Shown: positions 17,225 through 27,827, counted from the first letter of the stretch. The stretch is 64,000 nt of DNA from JBEULC01 sp045504435 (GCA_045504435.1 JBEULC010000001.1:186001-250000), one strand, 5' to 3'. Numbers and translations: made by a program. The notes: generated from the letters alone by a model not told the origin.

Positions 17225-19521
17225 GCCATTTTTCTCCATATTTTTCTTGAAGTTCTTTCATTTTATTGATGTCATCTTTACCTGAAGATAAAAACTTTAG
17301 ATTTTCACCCATTTTTTCTTTTAAATTAATGTTTAGTATCACATTTTCATTAGGTCTTTTTAATAAGATGTAATAAGGATTGTCATTAGTTTTTTGAGCG
17401 GTTAGGACCTCATTATAAATAGAAAAATGAATATTAAAAGCATCCAAAGTTTCTTGCTTAATCGCATCAGAAGTAAATAGAATTTGGTTCTGGCACTGGT
17501 TTAGGATTAATTCCTTTAAATTCTTGTCTTTGAGAAAACTATTAGGATTTTGGAAAGCCAACCATACACAGCCCCCTAGTTTTCTATGCTCAAGTAGTAA
17601 TTCTTCGATCTTTGCTTGAAAACAAGGATTTTTTACCATTCTTGCAGCCTCATCGATAAAGGCAAAATGTCCTCTTGAAGTATTACGAGCTTTTTGTCTA
17701 GTTTTGAACATAATATAATAGATTATAGGTGCTGAAAGCTCCTCATCATCTAGGATTTCGTTCATTTGAAAATTTAGAAAATTATCATCTAAATTAAACC
17801 TATCTTCCCCAGCATTAATAAATTTGGCGTACTTTCCAGTACACCAAATTTCTAATTTGTTTTTTAGACTTTCTTCTGAAATTAGATGCACTAAATTCTT
17901 TAGAATTCTATCTTTAAAGTCTAAAGTAGATAACAAATTTCCAAATTCATACAAACTTGTTTTTTCTACAGGATTTTCAGGAATGGCAAGCATTGTAAGA
18001 AAATTATGTAAAAACTCAAGGTTTTCAGCTGTAGAAATATCAATTTGTAACGGATTGATTGCAATATTTGTAAAATTAATATCTCTTCCTCCTATCCAAT
18101 TAGTAAAAATACTCATGCCATTAAAGCGATCAAAAGAATACACATCGACATTTTTGTATTTTTCTATAATCCCTTTCATAAGGTATTGCACAAAAGTAGT
18201 TTTTCCTCCCCCTGAAGGTGCAACAATTACTCCATGACCTACAGAGGCTTTGGATTCAGTAATATGAGGATAAAAATTATAAAGATTATTGTAATTAGTA
18301 GAAAAGGTAGATATAGGTTCTTTCCCCCAGTCGCATTGGGTTAACCCTTTAGGCATATCAATATAGTCAAACATGCCAGCAATAGTGGAAGATACAATTT
18401 TGTTGGCGTAGGCAAAAACATTAAAATTAGGGAGCAAAAATTTAAAATTATTATGAAATCTAAATCCTGCGAGTCTTTGTAAGAAAAAAAAGTTTAAAAA
18501 ATAGGTTTCTTCAATTACTTTAACCTCGCATTTTACTCATCAGCTCTTTTATAGTGATAGTAGCTTCCTCTAATCCCTCTTTGTTATCGGAAAACACTAT
18601 AATAAAACAATCAAATATCGCCAATGATTCATCTTCGTTGATTAATAATTCTGCTACTTCTTCAACTTCTCTAATTTTTTTCTTGGAAGAATTAAAGGCT
18701 CCTCCAGTAATTCCAGGAGATTTAGTCTCATCATTACTTGCGGAAATATTCTTTTTGTCTTCATTCATACTTTTAGAAGCAGATCTTCTAGTAAAGAATT
18801 TAGTATTAATGATATACTCACACTCTATGTTTGAGGTCATTAATTGCTTGAAATAATCATTTTCAAATTCACCACCAAAATGTAAAGAAATAGCCTTAAA
18901 ATACTTTTTTGTTTCAAAATTTTTTAAATAACTTATTCCAGCATCAAATTGTAAATGAGAATAGCTACATAAATCATTTATATTAATTTCGTGATCAGAG
19001 TCTTTAGCCTTTAGTGTTACTAAATTACAATTAAAAAATAAAAATTCTAATAATTTATCGGTTTTTAATATTTTCGGCTTATAGATTGAAAGGTTATTTA
19101 CAATACTACTTCTAATATGTTTTAGGCTTAGCTTTGCTTCTGAAGTTAGTTCTATATAATTAATGTTAAGGAAACCTTCTTCTTTTCTTATTCTTTTAAA
19201 GAAAAATTTAATATGAATATTTTCTTTTAGATTATGGAAGTTTAAGGCTCTATTTTTTAGTTTTATATTATCAGAAAAAGCTGCCTCCAAATTAGCCTCT
19301 TGATGATAAGAAAAGCCATGGATTTCAATAATGCTCGAATAGCTACCCTCTTTATTAAGCACAAAATCCTCGTCTACAATTTGCTCTGAAGGTATGTATT
19401 CGGAATAGGTATTAAATATAAGAGGCTTTGAGTAAAGATTATATAAAAATCTGTAAAGATACTTAACAAAGAATAAACCTAAGATAGTAAAAGTAGCATA
19501 TAGTATCACAAGTGTAGGCAA
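17211..19521 (-). pseudogene. virB4: VirB4 T4SS ATPase, one frameshift
   Basis: Largest T4SS ATPase, energising pilus assembly and substrate transfer. The N-terminal segment (19521-18520, 333 residues) begins with a membrane-like stretch. The C-terminal segment (frame running to 17211) has Walker A APSGGGKTT and Walker B FAFIDEA. They belong to one protein: shifting frame near 18525, in ATGCGAGGTTAAAG, recovers VKVIEETYFLNFFFLQRLAG leading straight into LLPNFNVFAYANK. The break is not in a homopolymer, so it is more likely a true mutation than a read error. Combined length about 770 residues, normal for VirB4. Follows virB3. Confidence 0.85.
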
Positions 19522-19536
19522 GTTAATTCTCCTTTC

Positions 19537-19863
19537 TTAGCGGGGAAGCATATTGTTAATTTCTTTATATGATGGCTTAATTATTTTCTTTAGAAGCACC
19601 TTAAAAGCTATTACAACAATAGAAGGTGCTACTAAATTCCTAATAATAAGGTGCTCGACCCAATAGTGATTATTTTGAAAGGCAAAGAAGGAAAAAACTA
19701 AAGAGATTAAAGCGAAAATCACATTTATTCCCAAGGGCAGCTTAAAAACGAAGAAGATAAAACTTACAAAAATTATAGCAACAGATAGAGATAATAAATA
19801 TCTTCTATCCATTCCCATTAACAAGGTTTTTTTAGAATATTGAGAATAATGCTTAACCTTCAT
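19537..19863 (-). CDS. virB3: VirB3-like T4SS membrane protein
   Basis: A short inner-membrane subunit preceding VirB4. From ATG 19863 the product is 108 residues: MKVKHYSQYSKKTLLMGMDR, then two hydrophobic segments (about 24-45 and 47-62). The GMDRR-then-membrane pattern is typical of VirB3. A longer frame from TTG 19881 overlaps virB2; the ATG is preferred and has GGGGGA 10 bp upstream. Intact, but its partner VirB4 is broken. Confidence 0.75.
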   Translation of the reverse strand: MKVKHYSQYSKKTLLMGMDRRYLLSLSVAIIFVSFIFFVFKLPLGINVIFALISLVFSFFAFQNNHYWVEHLIIRNLVAPSIVVIAFKVLLKKIIKPSYKEINNMLPR

Positions 19864-19868
19864 TGTTA

Positions 19869-20189
19869 TTAATTCCCCCAACTGAAAATAAAATTAATTA
19901 TACTTTCAGCCATAGCAACAACTATTACCAAAAAAAGAAATCCTATTAGCTTTTCTTTATCAATCCTACCAAAATACATGGCTGCAGCGAGAACGATTAG
20001 ACCAATTACTCCTAGACCTTGTACTACTAATTTTATTTGATCTTTGGCACTATTAACTTCTATTTTAACTTTATCCAGAGGATGGGCTGCGTATAACCAA
20101 TTTGTGAATTCAAAAATATGAAAAAATTCTAGGAATAAAATTGAGAATTGTAAGGTATATATGAAATTTGATTTAGTAAAGATAGACAT
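19869..20189 (-). CDS. virB2: VirB2/TrbC-like pilin subunit
   Basis: A 106-residue membrane protein placed first in the T4SS block, before virB3 and virB4. It has a hydrophobic N-terminus (about 10-30) and two closely spaced membrane helices (about 58-72 and 82-102), the TrbC/VirB2 pilin layout. A good ribosome site (AAGGAG, 6 bp before ATG 20189) marks the start. Assignment depends on layout plus position. Confidence 0.7.
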   Translation of the reverse strand: MSIFTKSNFIYTLQFSILFLEFFHIFEFTNWLYAAHPLDKVKIEVNSAKDQIKLVVQGLGVIGLIVLAAAMYFGRIDKEKLIGFLFLVIVVAMAESIINFIFSWGN

Positions 20190-20294
20190 AAAAACTCCTT
20201 GATAATTGTTAAATATTCCTTTGTTGGAATACTTTTACTTTAACAACTACTAAAGAAAGCTTCAAAGAATAAAAATTAAGTTTTTTAAGTGAAA

Positions 20295-20906
20295 TTAAGT
20301 TGATGAAATTTTTTGATCATCTTTATTTTTTGTATCTAAATCAGAATACTTTTTTTCATAATTATATAAACTGGCACGGCTAATATTAAATTCCTTGGCG
20401 AGTTCAGATTTATTCTTATAGAATTTAGTATTTAATTTTTGTAGCAATTTTTTAGTCTCCTCTAAAGACAGACTTTTTGTACCTCCCAAGTATTTTCCTT
20501 TTTTCTTAGCAATGGCTATTCCTTCCATTTGGCGTTCTTTGATAATTGCTCTTTCAAATTCAGCAACTGCTCCTAAGACATTTAATAGCAATATTGAAAT
20601 AGGATTATCATTGCCTGAAAATGTCAAATTTTCTTTAACAAATTGAACCTTTATTCCTTTTTTAGTTAAGTTATCAATAAGTTTTCTTAGATCCCCAAGG
20701 TTTCTTGCAAGACGATCTATGGAGTGAACTATAATAGTATCTCCTTCTCTTGCATAATTTAGCAATCGCTCTAATTCTGGACGATTTAAGCTTTTACCAG
20801 AGACTTTATCTATGAAAGATCTATCTAAGCCGACCCCTTCCAATTGTCTTTCTGTAGTTTGTTCAATTGTGGACACTCTTATATATCCTATTAACTGTCC
20901 GCTCAT
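20295..20906 (-). CDS. Serine recombinase (resolvase/invertase family)
   Basis: Resolves plasmid multimers or inverts DNA. From ATG 20906: MSGQLIGYIRVSTIEQTTER, with the catalytic serine in RVST. Then VHSIDRLARNLGDLRKLIDN, then GAVAEFERAIIKERQMEGIA, all hallmark motifs. The C-terminal helix-turn-helix (KSELAKEFNISRASLYNYEK) binds the crossover site. The frame is complete at 203 residues, slightly long for the family because of a charged tail. It follows the AbiE-like locus by 2 bp and precedes the T4SS block. A degraded relative lies at 49.2 kb. Confidence 0.88.
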   Translation of the reverse strand: MSGQLIGYIRVSTIEQTTERQLEGVGLDRSFIDKVSGKSLNRPELERLLNYAREGDTIIVHSIDRLARNLGDLRKLIDNLTKKGIKVQFVKENLTFSGNDNPISILLLNVLGAVAEFERAIIKERQMEGIAIAKKKGKYLGGTKSLSLEETKKLLQKLNTKFYKNKSELAKEFNISRASLYNYEKKYSDLDTKNKDDQKISST

Positions 20907-20908
20907 TT

Positions 20909-21169
20909 TTAGTACCAAGGTCCATTATTATCTTTTTCCAATTCTTTTATATCTTCAACATCAAAACATCCTCTATGAGGCATAGGGGGAATGGAATTAT
21001 CTGCAGTTTCTAGCCCTAAAACCACCTGCCAAAAATCCCAAGACTGCTTGCTTATAACTCCTATTTCTGGACTCTTTAAGGTTTCAATAAAATTATCTAG
21101 AGTAAAATACCTTAATCCTAATAATACTTCATCAAACCAACCATATTCCATTAAATAGCTTAAAAACAT
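20909..21169 (-). CDS. Small partner protein of the AbiEii-like locus (possibly frameshifted at its start)
   Basis: An 86-residue frame: MEYGWFDEVLLGLRYFTLDN, then ISKQSWDFWQVVLGLETADN. The pattern (EYG, D, then a conserved SxQSxxFWxxVLGL) resembles the short proteins encoded beside AbiEii-like nucleotidyltransferases (DUF6922-like), which act as antitoxin partners. The probable real N-terminus (MKDKLLLDLASRIVWFENPE) lies in the frame of the upstream gene and joins this one by a one-base shift in the A run near 21165. Moderate confidence. Confidence 0.45.
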   Translation of the reverse strand: MFLSYLMEYGWFDEVLLGLRYFTLDNFIETLKSPEIGVISKQSWDFWQVVLGLETADNSIPPMPHRGCFDVEDIKELEKDNNGPWY

Positions 21170-21884
21170 TTTTTTGATTTTTAACGGTTATTTCTGGATT
21201 TTCAAACCACACGATGCGACTGGCTAAATCTAAAAGTAATTTATCTTTCATAATCTGTAACTTTTTTTGTTGTTTGAAAAAATCTTTTACATGTTTATTT
21301 ATAGTAGATTTATATCTATCCTCTAAATTCAAGTCTTTATGATAAGTTAAGGCTTTCAGGCATAGGATATAATTGAAATTTTCTCCATATAATTTTTTTG
21401 TATTTTCTAATAATTTCCCTAGCCTAAAACTTCTCTCTAATCCAATTGCTATATCTATATAATCTTTATTTGATCCTCGTCTCGTAATAGTTCGTAGTTT
21501 AGTTGTTAAAACATCTTCAGAACTTGCAATGCTAATTCCATTATCTGCAATAATAGGAGGATTAATTTGTGTTAAGGCTAAATTGCCAAAAAAAGAAACT
21601 TCTATGGGCTTATTATCAAGGGTTAGGTAGCAAATCAAAGTATTATCTAATTCTTTTTCAATTTTAGCGGTGCTTAATTAATCTATATTTTTATAAAGGA
21701 TCAGTGGTTCAAAAGGTTGATTAGAAAAAAAATCAAAATCTACAGAAATCCTATGCCCCAACTGTAGAGCTAAGGCTGTGCCACCATATAAAATAAAATG
21801 ATCGGGCGTAGATCCCAATCGTGCCCAAAGCTTTTGCTGTTCTATGGGTAATGTCTCAAGAAATAATTTTTGCTCAGACGTCAC
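21132..21884 (-). pseudogene. AbiEii/AbiGii-type nucleotidyltransferase toxin, interrupted
   Basis: Type IV toxin-antitoxin or phage-resistance nucleotidyltransferase. The first segment (21884-21678, GTG start) has the conserved FILYGGTALALQLGHRISVDFDFFS block with the DxD-type metal motif. An in-frame TAA at 21680-21678 (after LYKNID) splits it from LSTAKIEKELDNTLICYLTL, which continues to about 21250. The C-terminal end runs into the partner protein, probably through a second shift. Dead unless the stop is read through. Confidence 0.65.
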
Positions 21885-22001
21885 AATAATTTTTAGTTGA
21901 TTAATTTAAAACGGTATATTTGAATTCTAAATCATATTATACATTATGTCAATTGCTATAAATCTAACCCTAATTAGACATTAAAATAATTGCTATTACC
22001 A

Positions 22002-22019
22002 ATTAGACTTTTGTCTAAT
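22002..22019. promoter_or_regulatory. ATTAGAC hairpin upstream of the AbiEii-like gene
   Basis: Perfect arms ATTAGAC and GTCTAAT with a TTTT loop, plus a third ATTAGAC at 21973-21979, about 90-130 bp before the toxin-like gene. AbiE antitoxins bind inverted repeats, so this may be the operator. Confidence 0.35.
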
Positions 22020-22026
22020 CAGGGTG

Positions 22027-22222
22027 TACCCGAGTTCACAACTATGCTCTGCCTATGGGGGTAAATAGTGGTAAGAAAGCTTTAAATATAAGATCATGGA
22101 TTTGCCAATGTGGAACAGAGTATGATCGTGATATTAACGCTGCAATAAATATAAATACCGCAGGACTTGCGGAAATTAACGCTTGGGGAGCTCCCTCTAC
22201 TGGGGAGACTATAGGAATATAG
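22027..22222 (+). pseudogene. tnpB 3' remnant (IS200/IS605), right edge of the plasmid region
   Basis: Reads YPSSQLCS, then after a one-base shift NSGKKALNIRSWICQCGTEY, DRDINAAINI and GLAEINAWGAPSTGETIGI up to a TAG. This is the zinc finger and C-terminus of TnpB. It points opposite to the fragment at 6.7-6.9 kb, so the two tnpB pieces flank the plasmid region in inverted orientation. Confidence 0.85.
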
Positions 22223-22344
22223 TCTTTAGGTGTGAAGCATAAAACCAAGGACCCTCTCCCTTCAGAGCGAGGGGAAAGTCAACAAATCAATTTTACCATC
22301 AGTGATACAATTTTAATATCTTGATCTAATCCTTTAGGAGTTTT

Positions 22345-22370
22345 AATTTAATTTATCGATAAATTAAATT
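22345..22370. repeat. 26-bp perfect AT palindrome
   Basis: A perfect self-complementary word centred on ATCGAT (centre between 22357 and 22358). It sits in the gene-free gap between the plasmid region and the polysaccharide cluster. Function unknown. Confidence 0.5.
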
Positions 22371-22511
22371 TAGCTTATCATCAGTTTATTTTATAGCTAA
22401 TTTTAGCCTTATTTTATTGTTATCTCTTATTGTCCCACTTTAGAATAAGATTCTATATTTTTGTTATATAATATTAATAAGAAATGATCTGCAAATCTTT
22501 CTAAAACCTTT

Positions 22512-24419
22512 TTACTGTTTGTGATCATTTATCTGCTTATTATTACTCACTTTTTCAGCTTGATAAAGAGTTCGTATTTGCAAAAATACTGGATCAATTC
22601 CTCGTTTTATATATTCTTCCCCTATATAATTAGATCCATAATTAGAAAAATGACCCGTATCCATAAAAATGCTGTTATTCCCATTGCTATATGCACAATC
22701 TAATCTGTTACATAATATATCATTAAAATCCATATAATAAGCTTTAGGGTGCTTACTTACTTCCGCCCTTATTATATTATTTAATTTAAAAATCATATTG
22801 TTCTTTGCCCCATTAACTTTATTTTTGTTACGATTAATTCTAGCGCCTTGAAAGATATATTTTAAATCTAAAACATCAGGATTTGGAGAGTTACCTATTA
22901 CCAAAATTATTTGAGCTGTTTTAGATAATTCATTTAAAGTTATATTTAAGTACTTTTGTAAAATTTTACCTTCATTGTCCATTTCATATACGTCAACCCA
23001 ATAACTACTTAAGATTACTATATCATATGTTTTTACTAAAGATGAGGCTTCTTTAGTAGCTTGATCACAAGTCTGCGTTTTACCGCCAACTATCCTGTCT
23101 GTACTTATACTAATTAATCCAGGGCAACCATTATTATTTATTAGCTTGTAATTCCAGCCAAGAAGGGTAGAAATTTTACTTAAGGCTGGCGTATAATGAT
23201 GAGCATTGCTATCCCCCCCATAATACTATATTGCTAGTTTCAGATAAGGCGGGGAGATATACCCACGTGGGGGCTAAGTGAGAAACTTGTTTAAACTTAT
23301 GATCTGAAAATCGATAACTAAGTTTTGTAAAGCTAAAGGGTATTAATATAAAAACTATCAAAGCAAGTATTAGCGGCCATTTTCTAAAGCGGAAGGTTTG
23401 TTCTATATAATAATAAGACAACCCTCCTAATAATATTGAAGCTATAACTATCGAAAAGCCTGTATTAAATGTGATTTGCAGACCATTGATATATTTATAA
23501 AAAGCTAATATCACCCAATGTATTAAGTATATAGAAAAAGACCATAGACCTAAATATTTAAATAAGAAATTACTTAGTAATTTATATATAAGAGTTTTAT
23601 TTTGATTCCCAATTATCATTAATAAAGCAGTAGGAATCACTATCAATAAAGATAGGTAATTAGGTAACATATATTTTTTAGATAATATAATAAATCCAAC
23701 GATTATTATAAGGATGAAAAAAAGGATAAAATATTTCCAATTTTTCTATTAGATAGTTTATTATTTTTACTAAAAGCGCTTTGACAATATAGTGCTGCTA
23801 ATGATCCTATTAATAATGCGAAGGCGCGGGTAGGTAACATGTAATAGGCAAATGTAGGAGAATTTTTAACAATTAAGCTTGCGTAAGTAAGGGAAAAAAT
23901 AGCTAAAAAGATTAAAAAAAAGGTGAGCAAGCGCTTAAATTTAATTAAAATTACCAAAAGGACGGGGAAAACTAAATAGAATTGCTCTTCCAGTCCTAAA
24001 GACCATAAGTGCAGAAGAGGAACTAAGGCACTATCTTGAGCAAAATAGGAAGTATCTAAATATTTAAAGAAATAAAAATTTGCAAAGCCTAAGGTAGCAA
24101 AGGTAGCGCTTTTTGCCACTTTTACAGAATCATCGGAGCCCATAAAGACATTAGATAATATAATAGTAATAAAAATAGTTATAGCTATTGCGGGAGCTAT
24201 CCTAAATATACGACGCTTGTAAAAAGCAATTAAGGATATTTTATTATTTTTATTATATTCTTTTAATAGCGTACAAGTAATTATATATCCTGAGATTACG
24301 AAGAACATATCTACCCCAAGATATCCTCCAGGTAGAGAGTTAGGAAATATATGGAATACTAATACTGTTAAGATAGCAATTGCTCTTAATCCAGTTATAT
24401 CCGGTCTATAATCATTCAT
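22512..24419 (-). pseudogene. OafA-type acyltransferase with SGNH domain, split at two homopolymers
   Basis: Membrane O-acyltransferase that would acetylate surface polysaccharide. The N-terminal segment starts MNDYRPDITGLRAIAILTVL with the family His in VFHIF, followed by many membrane helices. The frame breaks at an A7 run (23717-23723) and resumes as FILIIIVGFIILSKKYMLPN. It breaks again at a C7 run (23213-23219), exactly at the catalytic WGGDSNAHH of the SGNH domain, and resumes toward MDFNDILC and the final DTGHFSNYG catalytic block at about 22660. One base less in each run restores a full protein of about 630 residues. It could be phase-variable, decayed or a sequencing artefact. Confidence 0.75.
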
Positions 24420-24432
24420 ATCGCTTTATTCT

Positions 24433-26514
24433 TTAATAGCTTTTTCTTCTTTTTATAAATCTTAAAAATCTTTTATACCATTTATTTTTATTTTTATATG
24501 TTCTTTTTTCTAAAAAAGATATTCTTTCGTAAAGTTGATTGTTATTAGAATTATTGTAGTATTTTGCATAAGTCGCTTTAAATTTATGATTATTAAACAA
24601 AAATTTATATATTTGTCCAGCCATCACTCCTGCAGAGCCCCTATAAAAATATTTCACCAAAGGCGCATTGGGATACATAGAATATCTAATGTTATTACCT
24701 GCTCCTTTTATATCTTCAGGTATACTGTTGATTTTTAAGCCACAAGAAGTATAATAAGTAGGTAATATTAAATCTAGATTATCATTAATCATTGAAAGAT
24801 AGAGCAATAATAAATGCTCCGAACCATCGATAAGTGCTAAAGAATCAAACATATCTTTATCTAGGTACTTAAGTATATCCTTATGGAATAACTGATTGCC
24901 CTTAATAAATTTTAATTCTACATTCTGTTCAAATAAAGTTAAGTTATTATGATCCGCTACGCTTATAAAACTTTCATTATCGGATATCCTTAAAAGATCG
25001 CTAATTGTTATAGGATAGTTGTTAGATAATAAAAGCTGTTCTTTTTCATTTTCTTTTGTAATAAATATATTTGAATATGCACAAAGAGGAAGTTTTTCTT
25101 GTTTAATACAACTTATTTCCCATAATAACCTGCTTAAATGATCGCTATTCCATAAAGTATTAATATCAATAAAGGTGAAGAATTCACCTTTTAATTTATC
25201 AAGTACTTTTAAGAACATTGCTCCGGTTGACAAATTCCAAGCATTTCGTATTTTAATATCTACTCCTACTACGGTATAAGATATATCTATAAAATCAATT
25301 AATAATTTTTCTAATCTAGTCTCTATTTTTTCTTTAAAGCTATTTTGGCATACAATTGTAATATTAAGATGAATATGTAGCTGATTCATACACTGTTTTA
25401 CTATATAATCGATGTGATTTATATCACTATCTTGGAAAAAATGTAAGACATCAACAATTTTGTTATTAGCCTGCTTTGCTAATTCTTCTTTGTATTTTTG
25501 CTTCTGTATATCTGCATTTTTGCAAAGTTCTAATAACCAATCTTTTTTAAGAAAAACGTTTTTATAAATTTCTTGTGACTTTAAAACCTTTTTCTTCGCT
25601 TCTTCTGGATTATTCCGAACCCAAAAAACAATTTCATCAATTTCCTTAATTACCTCTTCATCAGGTTTTGAGAAATCTAAGGAGAAAATAGTGTCCCCAA
25701 ATATATTATCTAAATTATTAAATTTATCAGTAATCATAATCGCGCCACTAGAGATACATTCAAAAACTCTATTAGTATAAAATTCATACATTCTATGTAA
25801 AGGAGAATGTATAGCTAGACAAATACCAGCATTATTAATTGTTTCAAATATTTGATTACCCATGTCAAGTTGACCCTGATAAGATTTGATGCCTTTCCAT
25901 GCTGTCATTGGCCCGTAAAATTCACAATAGTCTTTTTTGTCCAAAAGGCGTATAAGCTCACCATGTCTCTTTAAAGGGTCAGAAAAAGCTATATAAACTA
26001 ATTTTGCCTCTGACAAATGATCTTTTGGTCTTAAAGGTTCTTGATGTGAGTTAAAATTATATACCCCAAGCTCCCGAGGGATTAAGAGCTGCTTATAGTA
26101 AGAAGAGAAAAAACAAGATTGACTAACTGTAGAATTCTTAATAAGTACCCCATTAGCTGAATTACTAATAGATGCTCTTATTAAATTAGAAAAACTTAAG
26201 CCCATTAAAAATTCAGGAGGTACCCAATAGGCAAATATTTTAAAACTATCAACTGAAGTATTACTTACTAGTATAATTATAAAATCAAAATTATAATCCT
26301 TATAATTACCTTCTACGCTTTTTAAATCAGAAGTCAAGACTTCCCCAGCGTAGGTAATAACCTTAATTTCATAGGCATTATTACTTTTATTTGCCATGTC
26401 TAAATATAAGTGATAATTTTGCAATTCTGGAAAAGGTAAATTTTTATCCTGTTTTTCTGAGGAAACAATAAATTCTTGAATCATAAATCCAATTTTATAT
26501 TTTTTATTATTCAT
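24433..26514 (-). CDS. Two-domain glycosyltransferase
   Basis: A 693-residue protein. Residues about 170-340 resemble a GT-B-type glycosyltransferase C-terminal half: AFSDPLKRHGELIRLLDKKD, then EFYGP, then MYEFYTNRVFECISSGAIMI, a sugar-nucleotide-binding pattern also seen in the 1291-residue protein of this cluster. Residues about 350-620 look like a GT-A domain, with FTFIDINTLWNSDHLSRLLW supplying a DxN in place of the usual DxD. The C-terminus is basic. It lies 14 bp upstream of the acyltransferase and 36 bp downstream of the epimerase. Substrate unknown. Confidence 0.65.
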   Translation of the reverse strand: MNNKKYKIGFMIQEFIVSSEKQDKNLPFPELQNYHLYLDMANKSNNAYEIKVITYAGEVLTSDLKSVEGNYKDYNFDFIIILVSNTSVDSFKIFAYWVPPEFLMGLSFSNLIRASISNSANGVLIKNSTVSQSCFFSSYYKQLLIPRELGVYNFNSHQEPLRPKDHLSEAKLVYIAFSDPLKRHGELIRLLDKKDYCEFYGPMTAWKGIKSYQGQLDMGNQIFETINNAGICLAIHSPLHRMYEFYTNRVFECISSGAIMITDKFNNLDNIFGDTIFSLDFSKPDEEVIKEIDEIVFWVRNNPEEAKKKVLKSQEIYKNVFLKKDWLLELCKNADIQKQKYKEELAKQANNKIVDVLHFFQDSDINHIDYIVKQCMNQLHIHLNITIVCQNSFKEKIETRLEKLLIDFIDISYTVVGVDIKIRNAWNLSTGAMFLKVLDKLKGEFFTFIDINTLWNSDHLSRLLWEISCIKQEKLPLCAYSNIFITKENEKEQLLLSNNYPITISDLLRISDNESFISVADHNNLTLFEQNVELKFIKGNQLFHKDILKYLDKDMFDSLALIDGSEHLLLLYLSMINDNLDLILPTYYTSCGLKINSIPEDIKGAGNNIRYSMYPNAPLVKYFYRGSAGVMAGQIYKFLFNNHKFKATYAKYYNNSNNNQLYERISFLEKRTYKNKNKWYKRFLRFIKRRKSY

Positions 26515-26549
26515 GATAATCGTCTTTTTATTAAGTTTAATGAAATATC

Positions 26550-27521
26550 TTATTTGAATTCATTTTGGTACCAAGTTTTCATTCTATTAAGGCCCTCTTC
26601 TAAAGAAATTAAATTATCTTTAAAATTCGGCAATAATAATTTTAACTTTTCTTCGCTTGCAGACTTAATTAATCTGCCTTCTGGCATATCAATTTTAAAA
26701 GAAAGCTTTGGCGTTACTTTGTATAGATGGCACATTGTTTCTGCAAGCTCTTTTAAAGAGATGGTTTCTTTGATCCCTAGATTAAAAATCTCACCACTAA
26801 TATTATTAGTCTTTGCAATTTCGATGATCAGCCTTGCACAATCTTGCGCATGCATATAATTTCTTCTTTGGCTGCCAGTACCCCATATCTCCAGTATTTT
26901 ATTTTTATCTAAAACCCTTTTTACCAGGGAAGGCAACCCTTGTGAAAATGTACCAGCCCAAGTATACCTCTCGCCGTATATATTAAAAGGCCTGATAATA
27001 GTAAGCTTGATATTGTTTTCTTTTGCCCATAGAATGGATTTTTGCTCTAAAAAACGTTTTGCAAGGCCATAACCTAAATTTGCTATTTCTGGCACACCCT
27101 CATTTCCTAACGCTTCTAGGGATTCAATTAAATTATCATCATATACACAAGAGGAGCTGATTATAACAAGCTCTTTTAATTTTTTAAATTTAATTATATA
27201 ATCAAAAAAGAAATTTGTCATTTTATCATTATAAAAAAGCATATCTTGATGATTCTTTGCAGAATATCCAATTCCCAGCACCTTGCTTGCAATGTGAAAA
27301 CAAATTTCGCAGTCTTCTATGATGTCATTATTATCAAGATCCATAATATCTTTGGATATTATGCGGACTTTATCTGGATATCGTAAGTAATCAATTTTAC
27401 CCCTATACATATTATCAATCACACTTACATCTATATTATGCTCAATTAATAGATCACAAACATAGGAACCAATAAGGCCTAATCCTCCAGTAATTATTGC
27501 ATTTGTGTATTTGAATTCCAT
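26550..27521 (-). CDS. NAD-dependent nucleotide-sugar epimerase/dehydratase
   Basis: A 323-residue short-chain dehydrogenase/reductase of the extended type. The NAD-binding motif GGLGLIGSYV is at residues 12-21. The catalytic triad region has SSSCVYDD and the YGLAK of YxxxK. The later motif RPFNIYGERYTWAGTFSQGL is typical of UDP/GDP-sugar epimerases. It could be a 4-epimerase or 3,5-epimerase-reductase making a precursor for the surface glycan, and the sequence does not decide. An IS remnant lies between it and the next gene upstream. Confidence 0.75.
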   Translation of the reverse strand: MEFKYTNAIITGGLGLIGSYVCDLLIEHNIDVSVIDNMYRGKIDYLRYPDKVRIISKDIMDLDNNDIIEDCEICFHIASKVLGIGYSAKNHQDMLFYNDKMTNFFFDYIIKFKKLKELVIISSSCVYDDNLIESLEALGNEGVPEIANLGYGLAKRFLEQKSILWAKENNIKLTIIRPFNIYGERYTWAGTFSQGLPSLVKRVLDKNKILEIWGTGSQRRNYMHAQDCARLIIEIAKTNNISGEIFNLGIKETISLKELAETMCHLYKVTPKLSFKIDMPEGRLIKSASEEKLKLLLPNFKDNLISLEEGLNRMKTWYQNEFK

Positions 27522-27559
27522 AAATCTCCTATAGATTATTACAAAATTGATCTATTAAT

Positions 27560-27826
27560 ATATTTGACCTTATCCGTCCCCCTGAAGAGATAATATTCTT
27601 GGTTCTATGCTATAGTTTTCCCAATAAAGGAAGCTACCCCAACAGTTAATTTCCGTAAGCCCTGCGGTATTTATATTTTTGCAGATACAGTATTTTCAAC
27701 TTACATGTGCATTTTATTTTTATTACTAAGTATAGATAAAGAATATTTACTTAACAATAAAAAAACTTCTATCTAACAACAAGTTGCCTTATATTCTCCC
27801 CCATAAATATCAGGGTTTTACAGCAA
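27560..27826. mobile_element. Deletion-derived IS200/IS605 remnant inside the polysaccharide cluster
   Basis: Contains both sides of the element. On the minus strand the tnpB 3' tail (about 27560-27680, recognisable by CGCAGGGCTTACGG and the AGCTTCC block). On the plus strand pieces of tnpA (27684-27760, matching the region coding for FNLHVHLVFITKYRQ) and the right-end hairpin (about 27783-27822). The middle of both genes is gone. The adjacent glycosyltransferase stop codon at 27830-27828 abuts it. Confidence 0.75.
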
Positions 27827-27827
27827 A

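Noticed and set aside
22042..22248. 68-residue minus-strand frame
   Set aside because: It is antisense to the tnpB remnant, whose plus-strand reading has clear zinc-finger and C-terminal motifs.
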